NCBI GenBank assembly: GCA_905220665.1
Contig: CAJNAR010000035.1
Coordinates: 1-64,000, forward strand
DNA: 64,000 bases
From: Albugo candida
Taxonomy: Eukaryota; Oomycota; Peronosporomycetes; Albuginales; Albuginaceae
Direction: 5' to 3'
Shown: in pieces, positions 23,251 to 35,381 of the stretch
Numbering within the stretch: position 1 is the first letter of the stretch
How the letters are laid out: every line of letters starts with the position of its first letter
Notes under the pieces: model-generated
Database searches by the model: none
The model's input: the letters and a program-made list of their open reading frames with translations, nothing else
Told to the model about the DNA's origin: nothing
Position numbers and translations under genes: made by a program

Positions 23251-26200
23251 GTTAGAGCAGGAATCTTAGTTTTCCGGAGGGTATATTTCAATTCTGGACA
23301 ATTCAATACTTTCAACAAGCACGAGCGCATAGCGCATTACTTCTCTCCAGCCTTCCTCCAATTTATAGCGTTGATTTTGCAAGGATTACGCGTGAACATT
23401 GATAATAGAGTACACTGAACCTACGAATCACTCCTGCGCGCATTCCGAACACATATGTGTCACGCAGGATGGGTCACTGATATACTCGGTACATGGCAAA
23501 TTAATCAGTAAACATGCCACCAAACCCGAGCAGAATTCGTGGCCCTTTTATAGGTGACTTTTGTGGGCTTACAGAATGGAGTCATCGATCGAGTTTGATT
23601 CAAGCCAATTAGCCTATGGTAGCATTTTGAATACTGATAATGTCCATCAGCGTAGCAGGCTCTCTCCATTATCGATCTCTGTATTCATCTCAGAAGGGAG
23701 GCTTTCAGACGCTCTTTGGATTGGGAGCTGGTATATTACCGATGAAGCAAGACGAAAATGCATTTAGTAGCAAAGAAAGTCAAGCAAGTCTGCTTGCGCA
23801 ATCATAACATCGTTTGCGGAGCTGAATATTTTCACAGAGGATCGTCAGATGTTAGTTACTCAGAATTCAACTATGCCTCGCCAGGATCGTTATCGTACCA
23901 CACGGACGTCGTGTTTCTTTTGCTATACGTTGAGGCGTATGCGAGTACAATTAAACAAAAACGCTACCTGTTTGACAGTACCCATGGTATCGGAATACAA
24001 AGACAAGTAGAATTTTGTATCGAAACTTTGTACGCCTTCTGGAAAATGGGGAGACGGCCTCTTTAAAATAAATTCTGAATTGTTCCAGTCAGCGAGAATT
24101 GACACTATCGATTCAGAAACAAGGCCCACGGGGTCAACGTATCTTGAGCATGGTGCTCGTACGATTTGACTTCTTTGGCAGGAAGTGTTCACGTGAAAGC
24201 AAACAGCTGCAAGCAGTTTGTCCATGTCAGCGAATATGCAAACAAACACACAAGAAAACTCACAAATGGCCAGATTTCACGAAGTGGGCAGAGGTGAATT
24301 TAGATCAATCCGACAAATCTAATAATCAGCACATGAGAAGAATGCATTACATCTTTGAAAGAGGTGGTCATGGATGTCTTTTTTTGCGGTGCGTCCGGAA
24401 AAACTTTGCACCTAGAAATATAGAGCCAAGGAGGCAAGTAGTGCATGGTCGTTTTGCCCATCCGGATATGGATTGATTCACATGGTCTCTCAACCATATA
24501 GACTCTGAAATGGAGTAGGCTAGCATACTCAGGTGAATGAGACACCACAGCGTCAGACAAACATTTAGTTTCGTCCCACATTAAATAAACTAGCGATTGT
24601 CCTACACGACCGCATTGATGTGCAGCGAATTATATTACATAGACAGTGATCCCAATGAGCTTTGATGAATCTGCCAACAGCCTCCGTTTCTCTCAACTCT
24701 TGAACCCGTATGGAATTACCATACCACGTCTCCTAGTGACATGGCCAATTCTTCAATAAGGTATCTAAAGAGCCTATATGGAGCTGACTCGTGTGAAAAG
24801 TAACTGGCTCCAGTGCATCGACTTGGGAAGAAAGCAGTGGTTATATGTTACATACAGCCTCTTCATTCCGCATTAAGTATTGTGCCTATCGCGTCCTGAA
24901 CAATTCTATCATATCTTGAAACCTCATGACCTACAAACGACGAAGTGTCTTATCTCAGTAATTGCTAGTATGCGAGCACACCTCTCAATGAAGTTGTACA
25001 TCTCCTATCGCCAACGAAAACGCCTGTCCCTGATGTACTCCTTCTCGCTGTGTCTGCGGAAGTTTTTGCTGTCATCATGGTGAACATTCTACTTCCGAAA
25101 CCCAAGAAATTGTCAATCAAGACTATGGGACAGAACATATTACTAAATAATTCAAGAAATAAGTCAGGAGAAAATCATTCTTGTATATTCAGTGCTAATT
25201 TCCAACCAGGAACAAGAAGCCCCCAGTTCACAAATCCACCGACGCGGGAACTGAACTAGACCTGACAAACATGTGGAGCAACAACGACAGTTTCTCAGTA
25301 CAGTAACAAAGGAAAAAACAATGAGGAATCAGATATTTGCACTAAAACTTGAAAACCGGGAAACCGAGGATGCCTGCAACGCAAAAGTTCGGGCAGAGTG
25401 AACTTAACATCGTTTATTTTTGTGGCAGATTATAAAACGTTTTATTTTGAAGTGGAGAGGTGAATGCACGGGTGTATTTGCTCAAGTAACTCGAGCTTCT
25501 CTCTAACTCTACCAGCAGATACGCTCACATGAATAATCATTAGCTGAGCAAATATCTGAAACAGTGAAGACTCTTGCTGCAACACTGTATGATATTTGAC
25601 GCTAGCCCATAACGAATTTTCAAGTTGAGGTTGCTCAGATAACGTGACGCGGCGTTCGCTCGCTCTTCTACATGCTATTATGTGTCCATCGACAACCAAA
25701 GGACCGCTCATGGTGTTCGCGTTATCAAGCGACAAGACGCATGAGAATATTAAGAGAGTGGCTTGCGAATGATAATGCAATACGGAGCTAAGTAAAAAAA
25801 TCGACGTAGTTGCTTTCTGAACGAATGCATTTCTGTCAACTTTGCCTGTACGATTAACCAATTTTAATCATACACAGTCCGAACAACGTGTTCATTTCGT
25901 ACTAGTGGGACTTTTTATTTGATTCAAGCTTTCGATCAAGTGAGCTCTCTTTGTCGCTTAATTTTTATACACTATGCCACTCTTTACCGTCGGATTGTTT
26001 CCCGCTTTGGGAACTTATAAGGTATATCCAGTGTATTAAGCAATCTTACTAATTATTAAAAAGGACAGGTTCCATGAAGATCTAACAAGCGGCAGCCCAA
26101 TCAAATCATCTTATCACTTTGGATCTTTTATTATAACACGCATGGTATTATCTATAACAGGTATCGCTGCTTTACGCGGTTGCAATATATTCGAACATAC

Positions 26201-26448
26201 AATGACAAGATGTTGTAACTTTTTCAGCCTGGTGCAACGAAAAAATGTGGACTATATTTTCAGTTGGATAGTAAATTGTGAAACCGTACGCACAACTGTA
26301 CACATTTAGCGCTCTGTAGCCAACGATCACATGATTTCACCACAACTGTAAGCGTAAACAATATTGAGTGGAAGACAGTCACATTCTTCCACAAGTATTA
26401 CTTCATTCAACAACGTGCAATCAACATCAGAAGCTCTCTATTCGGACT
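23251..26448. other. Gene-poor stretch, one unassigned open frame
   Basis: No recognisable RNA gene or family. Apart from the minus frame at 25442-25861 listed separately, open frames are short and without motif. Confidence 0.45.
25442..25861 (-). CDS. Unassigned open frame, possible exon
   Basis: 139 codons without ATG at the upstream end; the first in-frame Met is at about residue 51 (MSGPLVVDGHIIACRR). The composition looks protein-like, with an amphipathic C-terminal part (RVREKLELLEQIHP). If real it is probably an internal or last exon whose first exon lies above 25861. No family recognised, and it may be a decayed gene. Confidence 0.3.
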   Translation of the reverse strand: MVNRTGKVDRNAFVQKATTSIFLLSSVLHYHSQATLLIFSCVLSLDNANTMSGPLVVDGHIIACRRASERRVTLSEQPQLENSLWASVKYHTVLQQESSLFQIFAQLMIIHVSVSAGRVREKLELLEQIHPCIHLSTSK

Positions 26449-27244
26449 ATGGCGAGACCAGTCTTTTCGCTGTCGATTTTGCTGTTGCTTTCCGCAGTGA
26501 TCACAGAAAGTGGAAATTTTGGGTCGCAAATGTTGTAATTCCAATGCTAGAAATCGGGAGAGAAGCTAACTTTGTTTCTGAGCTAGGATCAAATCGATTA
26601 TTTCGGGTGACCAACAAGGTCAGGGTCCTACAGAAATCGAGGATTTATCTTGGACCGAATCGTCACCACAAAGAAAACATGAACAAAAGCCAAAGGAACA
26701 AAAAAAGAAGAAAAAACGACGAAAAAAGAAAACTTTGAATGAAGAAGACCCGTCACAAACTGGAGAGCCTACTGCGGCAGAGGTGTTGCGAAAAAGAGAT
26801 GATGACTCGAGGATGGATGCAGAAAAAGATGTGGAAGATCCAAACACAATGACATTACGAGAAAAAGAAATGTCTCAGCTGACGCCATTAAAATCCGAAG
26901 GTAACGATGAAGCTATTCAGACACCGGCAGTGTATTCGCAAGAAGGGAAAAAGTTTTTCCGGAAGCAAAATCGGGAATGGAGGAGAAAAGTTCCACAAAC
27001 TGAAGAGGCTGTTGGTACAAAAGAAGTGTTACAACAAGGCTCGAAAACGAATGCAGGAAGAAAAGTGGGAGGAGCAAAGCCAAGATGGGGAGACGAAGAG
27101 GAAGGGAAAGAAATCCAACCAACTCCAGTACGAGTTGGAAAAGGATTGATGGATGTTGATCCACCTCGATCTCAACGCACCATTGCGTCACCGCATCTTT
27201 TGACTATCAGTTCCCCCAATTCGGACCGATTTTCTGAGAAGTAA
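26449..27244 (+). CDS. Secreted lysine-rich protein with one intron (effector candidate)
   Basis: Exon 1 (26449-26534) starts MARPVFSLSILLLLSAVITE, a clear signal peptide. A 52-nt intron (26535-26586, GTAATT...AG; an alternative donor at 26523 also keeps frame) has an ideal 3' end, CTAAC then TTTGTTTCT and TAG. Exon 2 runs to the TAA at 27242. The joined product is 247 residues: a short leader, then a cluster KKKKKRRKKK near residue 70 that would act as a nuclear localisation signal, then a long Glu/Lys-rich, probably disordered body (VLRKRDDDSRMDAEKDVE, KFFRKQNREWRRK). No RXLR, CHxC or Crinkler motif is visible. Secretion plus a nuclear signal suggests a host-targeted protein in a pathogen, but that is inference. 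Overlapping open frames at 26364-26738 and 26913-27191 are shadows. Confidence 0.72.
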
Positions 27245-28434
27245 ACATTGGATGCATGAAATCGAACATTGTGGAGATCAATAACTTTGTTTTTACATTC
27301 CATTCATGCTTAGCTTGACTGATCTTTGCTGATCCTTTGCGACCATATAACATCATTCTTACGTGATGACATTCAAACTTGTTTGCTTTGTAAGGTCAAG
27401 CACAAGGATACATTCACTATAAAATTGTATTTGCTATGCCGCAACTTTTACGAATGGCACAAACTGAACCACTTATAGCAATTTCCGATGTGACTAGTAA
27501 ACTCACTGGGTAATTGAATGGCTTGTATGCTGAGACGCACCGAACAAGCGCTTTCGAAGTAATTGTGCGCAAACTTCTTTTCTCAAAAAGTATGTCCTGC
27601 TACAAGCGATTTCACATGAATTGTTATAAGGTTCAGCAATGCTATGCATTACTTTTCTCCGGAACAAACAAATGTTACGGTAAGGAGTTTATGAGCTGAA
27701 TTCGAAAGCAGGTCACCCATTTGCTTGGATAAATATAGTTCATTACAGGATACGCAAATTATTGTTTACAAAGAAGAGATTGGCTCCAGAAATGAGCTTT
27801 CTGGTTCAATAAAAAAAACAATGACATAGCTCAAGCTACCAGCACAAGAGTCCTGGACAGCTGATGGTTCTGTGGTACATCAAGTGAAAATCTCAATGTT
27901 GCACATGATTTTGAGATATTAGAATTCGCAAACATCTGTCGAGTGCGACATCGACCAAAATTCATTAGATTCTCGTGAATGATGAAGGCTAGAGTTCAGG
28001 AAAGCGTCGGCGCAACAAGACGTTAAAGAGTGCATAATGTTTCATTTTCGTACAATCTTCCTCCTTCATATTGTCTACTCAAGGACTTTGATTGATGCTT
28101 TTTTGACTGGCACGGATGAAATAATTTAAAGGAGTCCGCATTCATTGCAAAATATTCCAGTTTTATATCCACAATATAAGAACTATCGAGTAACTATAAG
28201 CAAGCTTACGTCGTAATAGATGCGTATCGTTGACATCTATTATATCTCATCCCTGAAAGCTGGTCTTATAGAAGTGCGTGAAAGTAAGCTGTGCTGAGCG
28301 CGTGTCAATTTGGTTAATCGGAAGCATCACCTGCTTGATTAAATCTACCCCATGGTGAGCGAGCCTTGATGCTTAGTTCTCATGTTCGGATGATAAATTG
28401 ATTGGTGTAGCAATACTGATGGTAATCATCCATT
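27245..28434. other. No recognisable gene
   Basis: Short open frames only; the longest (27514-27699) has no motif. No repeat seen. Confidence 0.55.
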
Positions 28435-29440
28435 GTGGCTTTTTCCGATGAAGAAAAACAACATCAAAGTATACTCGACACTCTATATAGCAGCGCTCGT
28501 GTCATTAATAAGAGATCGGACTCAATTCCGGGGTCTTGCGTATGGAATGATTCGGAACCGAAATCCGCTCAACGTCACGGTATTGAGAAAAGTGGAAAAT
28601 CAAGAGTTCTCGATACATGTGGTGAACTAAGGAATCGAGAAAGAGCAAGCCAAAAAGCTTATTCAGCTGGAAATGTTTGAACCGTATCGTCTTGGCTGCT
28701 ATCACCCTGACGCGGACATCGATTTTTGTAATTGCACGCTTTTAGTGAAATGCGCTCCGATTACATTTTCTGTACAGGCTTTGATTTCGGATCAATCTTT
28801 GAAAATGTGCCGGTACTTTTGAAAGTTTTATCTTTTGTTTCTGATACGCACATCATACCGAATCCGCACGTTTGATACTCGTTATTGTCGATATTGGTTG
28901 AGTTAAGTACTCGCGTTGAAAGCTTGACCGATGTACATCCAGATTCGTGTCAGCGATCAAATTTGGAATGAATGGTATCGCTTTTAATTTGGTATTCAGT
29001 GGTTCTTAACCTCGACTTGATTTCAGAGCAAATAGATATTCTTAATGATCAAGTTTAATGTATAACATCTTGGCTAGATATCTGAACGGATGCTGCATTG
29101 ACGAAGAAAGCTTATCTCGCATCGAGAGCATTTCAAAATAATATTGCCAGCAATCAAATATTAGACACAGGTGCATGATGCGGTGAATCCGAATAGCCAC
29201 ATCTCGAATGATACCGCGTATACTCGTGGCATCTGCTCTGATACTTTTGGATTTCTTGGCGATGTGAACTTGGCCATCATGGCTGTAAAAGTTGGCCAAT
29301 TGTTCACTTTTCCGTTTCCATCACTTGTGGAACTGGCCGAACTTTTTATCAGTCGCTCCTTGAGCAAATCCAATCCACTTCGGATCTACTGTGATAAACA
29401 AGCAATAGCACTCATCAATATTATACTGCTTTGGTAATGG
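28435..29440 (+). pseudogene. Poly(A) polymerase pseudogene
   Basis: Pieces in three frames follow poly(A) polymerase order: SGKSRVLDTCGEL, then GIEKEQAKKLIQLE, then EPYRLGCYHPDADID (28680-28730), the nucleotidyltransferase motif with the two catalytic Asp of the DxD. Then FDFGSIFENVPVLLKVLSF followed by VSDTHIIP (28772-28860), and RGICSDTFGFLGDVNLAIM followed by AVKVGQLFTF (29228-29310), the central-domain signature that normally reads RGxYSNxxGFLGGVNxAI. Frame shifts occur before each block and a middle part is missing or scrambled. Poly(A) polymerases add mRNA tails in the nucleus, so an intact copy must exist elsewhere in the genome. This is probably a subtelomeric duplicate that decayed. 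Confidence 0.82.
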
Positions 29441-31511
29441 CGCAACTGTCAGTAGCAGAGGCATTATGTACACCTTGCTCTGACGCTTTTTCTTTTTGCT
29501 GTAGTCGTGAAATCCACAAATGCATTCGCAAGGTCTGATACCAATTATAGCAAATCCTTCCGACGAGGCTCTTCTTCCACATTTCAATGTCATAAAGCCT
29601 CAGCTCAAGAATGCAGCTTCCAAAGCTTCAAAGTCATGGCCAGCGTTCGGTAAATGCAATCGATAGAGAGTGCTTGCATGACCATACGGTGTCTGTTAGA
29701 GGTGGTTGCAAGGTGAAAATTTTGACGGAAGCATCGTTAACTGTAAAGTGAGTTTGGAGTGTCGAATAGCCCCAGTGTGATTCGTCAGCTACTTCCACAA
29801 TTCGATACAAGCACTATGCTTTATCTTGCTCTAGGATTTACAACATCATATTTGATTGACTGGCTACTGTTACCTATCATCCATTCGAGCGCGTTTCCGA
29901 TTTACAAGAAATGCACCGCATTTGCACATTCCAGTTTTTGATCACGATTGATTTCCAAAAAAAAGCGATTGACTACAAAACCTCAGGGAACAGAATCGAC
30001 GGTAGAACTGTCGGATGGTGTGAACGTTAGCGTATCGTGCTGATCAATGGAAAGAGCGTATTAATTTAATAATTTTAGCGGTGAAATATGTCGTCAGGTG
30101 TCATATTCCAGTCTGAGTTATTGATGCAACAGATTGCGGTTTGATTAGACAAAAAATGACACGGAAAGCGGAACAGTTTTGGCAATTTGTACCGCACCAG
30201 TTCATGGAAAAGATTATCCATCATATGAATCTTGTAATTTCGATATAGAATAGATTTTCTTAGATTTTTTATCAGAAATGCAGAACGCTTAGAACCTGCT
30301 TCTTAAAAGTAGCTCGGGGAAGTTGGACTTACTACCTACAGCTTTGGTGCTACGTAACTTTTTACAAGATGCTCTGTTCTTTACTCATACTTTACGCTTT
30401 CAATGCATATCGTGCTTTTCCGTTATCACTCCTTATCGGTACAGAACAACTCAGTCAAGGAGCAACTGAAGCAATGCGGCGCGCGCGATTGACTAGGGAG
30501 AAGCAGTCAAGATGCTTACAATTCCTTTACATCAGTGATGTTACCCAATATCTTACTGAATCGCAAGACTTTCGGGTGAAGTGACGGCGCTGGTACTATT
30601 ACTAAGCGCCGGCCGGCGCGAAACATGATGAAGACGTTTAGTCTCTGCTGCTTTTGGAACCAACCAACGTGCAAATTGTGATTGCATTGTCTCGCATGAT
30701 TCCAACCGCATAGGCGACAACGCAAATGCTCATATGATTTGTATATATCTGAAGTACTCGGTCGATATCTTGCATGAACAGCTAATACTTTTCATTTCAA
30801 ATCTTCTCTTGCAAATCCAATGGACCGGAGATAATTAACGCTAAGCTCGGGATGATCGCCATACTAATAGCAGAGTATAGTAGCGCCGCGCCTACTACTT
30901 CTTCAAGAAGCATTATCGCAGTACCTTTTATATAAATATGTGCAATCTTCAAATCCGAAAGATATCACGTTCGCATAGTTGAATTTTTTCTTAATGCAAA
31001 TATGTTCTGCGGTCCATACAAAAGCTAGACGGGTGGCGCAGGGGCATTGCAACAGGAATTGATGTATTTGGCCGCTTCCTCGGAGGCTATTGAATTCTTT
31101 CAAAAATCACTTAGGAATCTAGTTGCCGCTCCTGAGTCGTATCCCGCGGTATATGCGACTTCTGGTTATAAAGGAGTATTTGAAGCGTTCCGACATAATC
31201 TTATGGAGTTAATATTGGGATGCTGTTTGATTCGATGATTCTCCAGCTTCAAAATACTTGACATGAATTTGCTAGTTTTCTTTCACCAAATGCGCATATC
31301 GGTACGTAAATGGCACCCGAAGTAGAGGTTGGAGCTATAAGCCACGCAAGAAGTGCTTCTTTAGTATGCATAGCATCGTCATCAGACACCAAGGCCACCG
31401 ACGTATTCTTTTTTCGACCATTGATTACCATCCAATTTCGTTTTGGAATCAATGTCACGTTTGAGATGCAAACAGAACTTCTCGTACGTGATGTCGTGTG
31501 AAACCCATCTG
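29441..31511. other. Gene-poor stretch with coding-like scraps
   Basis: Possible scraps only. Plus 30369-30584 starts MLCSLLILYAFNAYRAF (hydrophobic, signal-like) but is 71 residues and unsupported. Plus 31047-31238 reads YLAASSEAIEFFQKSLRNLV, coding-like but unrecognised and short. The first part may hold the decayed C-terminal half of the poly(A) polymerase relic. Confidence 0.4.
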
Positions 31512-31875
31512 TTCGATGATATCATTCACTCTGATCATTGTGCAGGCACATATTGACTTCTACACGGTAAAGCATCACATCAATAACTTTATACGATGTT
31601 CCTGTACATTATAGGGTCAAATGCGCAGCTGGGAGACTATATAGAGGTTAGATGTTCTTTGAAGCAACAGCGAGCTTTATGAATTTCTGTATGGAAAGTT
31701 GATCGTTGCGAAGTCGAAGACAAACGCGAGCACATAATACTTATCTAGAACCTGTGTATGATGCACTTAGTTTTGTAAGCTGCTTCCCGTCTATCAGATT
31801 TCTAGCTTGTTATTACATCCGCCTTTTATATCACATCGTTGATTTGTTGAACTGAAAAATCTGAGAATTTATGAA
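31512..31875. repeat. 364-bp dispersed repeat, copy 1
   Basis: Matches 34228-34592 in the same orientation over its full length, roughly 90% identical by eye, with shared blocks such as GCATCACACCAATAACTTTA (A/C variants) and AATGCGCAGCTGGGAGACT. No terminal inverted repeats, no open frame and no target duplication are obvious. It may be a short interspersed element or a duplicated gene end. Confidence 0.88.
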
Positions 31876-33179
31876 CCAACCGATCTAAGTCCATTACTTT
31901 GCTTATACCTGGAGCTTATGCAAGAAGTATGCACCGCATCAGCAGACCAGCAGTTATACACTTGAGGCGTCTTTTTTTGGTTGGCTCGAAAAGTAACCAT
32001 AATTTGCAAGCTTTCCGGGTCCAACTCGACAAGACTTAGAAGTCATCTGATGACCAGGAATGTTAGTCTGCTAAGGTTCTCTATTCCGTACCTGAGCCCA
32101 GCTTATGGAACATTCTCCTTACGATGCATCACCTTAGTGCTCAAATAAAGTTCAAACTGGGTCCACTTGCTCCTAACGAGGGGTTACGAAGGATAGAGAC
32201 GCACTCTAGCGCTCAAGAAAGCAAGGAGACACTGTATCTCTTTGCCAATGGGAACGTTTGATGAAAAAGAAATACCAGTATTGCATGATAGTTACGAGTG
32301 TCCCAGCTGTTGAATCGCTAATCGTACCATCAATAGGAGCAGCCCCGACGATACTAGAAATAATAAGCAGAGCCGCGTGATCGACGAACCGGACAGCAAG
32401 GTTGTAAACTTGAATCGATAGAAATGCTGTGGGTGTACGGTTTGAGCTCTTTTAAGGGGTGATCGATTTCATCTATGTAGTTCCTACAAAAGGTAATTCA
32501 CTTGGCTAGCAGTGATCAGGTTCAACATCAAAAGGATTTGGTTCAAGGAGAGGGAATCAAAACGGCGTGAGTATATATTATCTTCCTGACGATTCGACAC
32601 TCAAGTGATGCTCAGCGACGCGTATAGTGATACCGATTGCAAGATATCTAGCACAATTGGGTTGATTCGCCAAGCACGAGAGCTTATTTGCATCAAGCAC
32701 AAACAAGACAGCTTTCAAGAAGAGGAGCGCCAGAGAAGTTTGCAGCTTTGTGTTAGAATTCCAATTAAGATCGGAGGGATCAGCTCAGCAAAAGTGACAA
32801 ATATCCTAAACAGTTGATTTGGCGTTTTTGTCATTGGCCACCTGTCGAAATCGCACATAAGTTCGTCAAAATATGATCGCCGCAAAGGCCTCAGAAGCCT
32901 CTTACATCCGTACTAGCAGTACTTCAATCTTGACACGATAGTGGATGATAAATATACTGCTAAAAGAAAACTCCAGAAGGCTAAATCTCAAAACGTGTGG
33001 TCGGTGAAAAGGTTTTCTTTCCCAACTTCCTTAAGAGGGAAACGATAGATTTGGACCAAATTAATATGGCTATGGCATCAGGTACGATGTACAAACGTGG
33101 TCTCAGGAAAAAATTTCAAAGAAGTTAACGCCGAAAAACATATTGAAAAAAAACACTATCACATCTTCGGCAAGGGGAA
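31876..33179. other. No recognisable gene
   Basis: A plus frame at 32608-32817 (MLSDAYSDTDCKISSTIGLI) and a coding-like scrap at about 33003-33110 (KVFFPNFLKRETIDLDQ) have no family I recognise. Otherwise nothing. Confidence 0.4.
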
Positions 33180-33809
33180 TTATCCAATGTGGATGTTTAC
33201 CGACAAGCAGAGAATAAGGACAATCAGGATTGGGATGATGGCGACGACAATTTCAGCTGTTGCATCGGAAATTCCAACTTTGATCAGAGCTGCGACGTCG
33301 ATACTTTTGAATAATCCAAGGAATACTTCCAAATCAACGATCGGAGCAACAATAGCTGATAAATTCACAGCGCTGAAAATGCTTTGACCGTAAGATTTGA
33401 GTCCATCCATACTGTTGATTGGAGATCCAATGCCACCCGGAAGTACGATTCTAGCATTTACAAATGCGACGATCGCAATAATTGCAGCATCCACAGAGAT
33501 GCAAGCTTTCCCCACCAAAGGGTTCAGATAAATTTCAAGGATGACCAGAATAACTCCCGCTGCATCAGTTTTACAACTCGCCTCCAACTCTGAATCTTTT
33601 TTCGAAGGGGTGCATTTTGTTACGAAGGTCTTGATGGGCTCAGCAATGTGGCCATCGTGGGCAGCACAGAATGAGTTTTGAAGAAAATGCGATGCAGGTG
33701 CGAGCGAAGGGATAGTCGGTAGAGATTGGTCGAGAGCGCGGAATGCGTTCTGTGCATTCCCAATTGCGAGAAGGGAAACGCCGCTGAAGAGTGCACTTTT
33801 GATAAACAT
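33180..33809 (-). CDS. Secreted hydrophobic protein of unknown function
   Basis: An intact 209-residue frame with ATG at 33809. The N-terminus MFIKSALFSGVSLLAIGNAQ is a signal peptide with cleavage likely near residue 19-21. The mature part has four cysteines in its first half (FCAAHDG, TKCTPSKK, ASCKTDA, KACISVD) and then long Ile/Val/Ala-rich segments, ending in a strongly hydrophobic stretch (IIPILIVLILCLSV) that may anchor it in a membrane. No family recognised. The even cysteine set suggests an extracellular domain. It lies between the two copies of the 364-bp repeat, in otherwise decayed subtelomeric DNA, a setting where oomycete secreted-protein genes often sit. Confidence 0.65.
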   Translation of the reverse strand: MFIKSALFSGVSLLAIGNAQNAFRALDQSLPTIPSLAPASHFLQNSFCAAHDGHIAEPIKTFVTKCTPSKKDSELEASCKTDAAGVILVILEIYLNPLVGKACISVDAAIIAIVAFVNARIVLPGGIGSPINSMDGLKSYGQSIFSAVNLSAIVAPIVDLEVFLGLFKSIDVAALIKVGISDATAEIVVAIIPILIVLILCLSVNIHIG

Positions 33810-34227
33810 TGCTGTATTGATGTTTTGTTGATGTACTGGGTCGAAGTTGGAAATAGAAGTGATCTCTGCATCGATTTTGGATGGGGGAGAACGAGGAAAC
33901 CAGCTGGGCGTTACAAAGACTACCTTTGAAGCATTACTAACTTTCTAGCACTGATATTTGTTCTCACCAGTATAAGCTGAGTTGAAACCAGAAGGAGTAA
34001 TGTACGCAACGCAAAGTGCACGACGCCATGGAGCATAATGTTGTGAGTTATTGATTGGGTAATAGTGCAGTAATCAATACGTTAGTCACATGTTTTGTTG
34101 CGAACTAGTTTCGATCAATGAGTGATGGACATGTTGAGTTGTACATTCGGTAAAGTAAGGGTGCATGGCTTCAATCACTAAAATCGCGCAAGTTGCGGTG
34201 CATGCTTATCGCGATAAATCGCATCTC

Positions 34228-34592
34228 TTCGAAGATTTCATTCACTCTGATCATTATGCAGGCACATATTGATTCTACACGGTAAAGCATCACACCAATA
34301 ACTTTATACGATGTTCCTGTATATTATAGGGTCGAATGCGCAGCTGGGAGACTCTCTACAGGCTAGTTGTTCTTTGAAGCAACAGCGAGCTTTAGGAATT
34401 TCTGTATGGAAACTTGATCGCTGCAAAGACGAAGACAAACGCGAGCACATAATACTTATCTAGAACCTGCGTAGGATGCAATTCTAGTTTTGTAAGCTCT
34501 TTCCCGTCTATCAGATTTCTAGCTTGGTATTACATCCGCCTTTTATATCGCATCGTTGATTTATTGAACTGATAAATCTGAGAATCTATGAA
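34228..34592. repeat. 364-bp dispersed repeat, copy 2
   Basis: Direct-orientation partner of 31512-31875, 2.7 kb away. The copies bracket the secreted-protein gene at 33180-33809. Flanking sequences differ, so the duplicated block ends near TCTGAGAAT.TATGAA in both. Confidence 0.88.
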
Positions 34593-34941
34593 ATCGCAGT
34601 AACATAATCACATGCACATCGTTTTTTCACTGCATGGATTGTAAAGTGGCCATCAGTGTGCGTTATTTACACTGAACGGTGATTCTCATCAAGGAAATAC
34701 TTTGAGTGCCAGCGAGCCCATGAAATTGCTATCAACACACTTAGGTGCAAAATGGATTTTTTCTATTGCTTGTGACATAGCTTGGTACACCACAGGCAAA
34801 GCAAAGATGCACCATAATTGATGCACATTTTAGTGTGCCGTACACACTACAAAACCTTAAACCATGAGATTGTTCTAGTCGATGAACCCATTCGTTGATT
34901 TTACGTTATAAATGTCCAATTAAATTCATCGACTAGATATC

Positions 34942-35381
34942 ATGCACGAGCGTTTTCTATGCGTTGCACTACGAAGTCGAAACACTGTATCGCTCTACAC
35001 GCGCGGCCATCGCCCTCCTCCGCCTCCATTTGCTCGACTTCCTCCCCCTAAGAACCGTCTCCACGAAGATATTGAGTTAGTATGGAATGACGGTGTCGCA
35101 CCGGAGACATTTATCGATTTCGAGGCTTCCCATATTGGAAAATATCAGGCGCTCGCCCATTGGCTGCTCGCTTTTTCGGGTCTAGCTTCTATTATGGGCA
35201 TTGTGGCACTATATGATCCAGAATCCATGCGCCAAGCGGTGAGAAAAGTCGAAATGTTAAGGATTAATGATGATGCTCTGTTACTTTCACTTAGGAATTC
35301 CGAAGAAACTGCTTGCCCGACTTACGATGGGAATTGGGTCAAATTGAAGCTCCCGAAAGCGAAATCACTTCTGAGAGTTAA
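34942..35381 (+). CDS. NDUFB8-like subunit of mitochondrial complex I, one intron
   Basis: ATG at 34942. Exon 1 ends at 35238, intron 35239-35294 (56 nt, GTGAGA...TTTCACTTAG), exon 2 to the TAA at 35381; frame is kept and the product is 127 residues. It has a basic N-terminus that looks like a mitochondrial presequence (RFLCVALRSRNTVSLYTRG), then ELVWNDGVAPETFIDFEASH and IGKYQALAHWLLAF, then one transmembrane helix and LPDLRWELGQ. The W-x-DG-A-PE...ID...GKY-AL pattern and the LR-x-ELG end match the fungal/protist NDUFB8 (ASHI) accessory subunit of NADH dehydrogenase in the inner membrane. If the intron is ignored the frame runs on to 35484 with nonsense sequence. Confidence 0.75.

Noticed and set aside
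26364..26738. 124-codon plus-strand frame
   Set aside because: No ATG at its start and it reads through the intron in the wrong frame; the spliced frame with the signal peptide explains the region better.
33097..33593. Plus-strand frames opposite the secreted-protein gene
   Set aside because: Shadows of the minus-strand gene; no motif, and the minus strand has the signal peptide.
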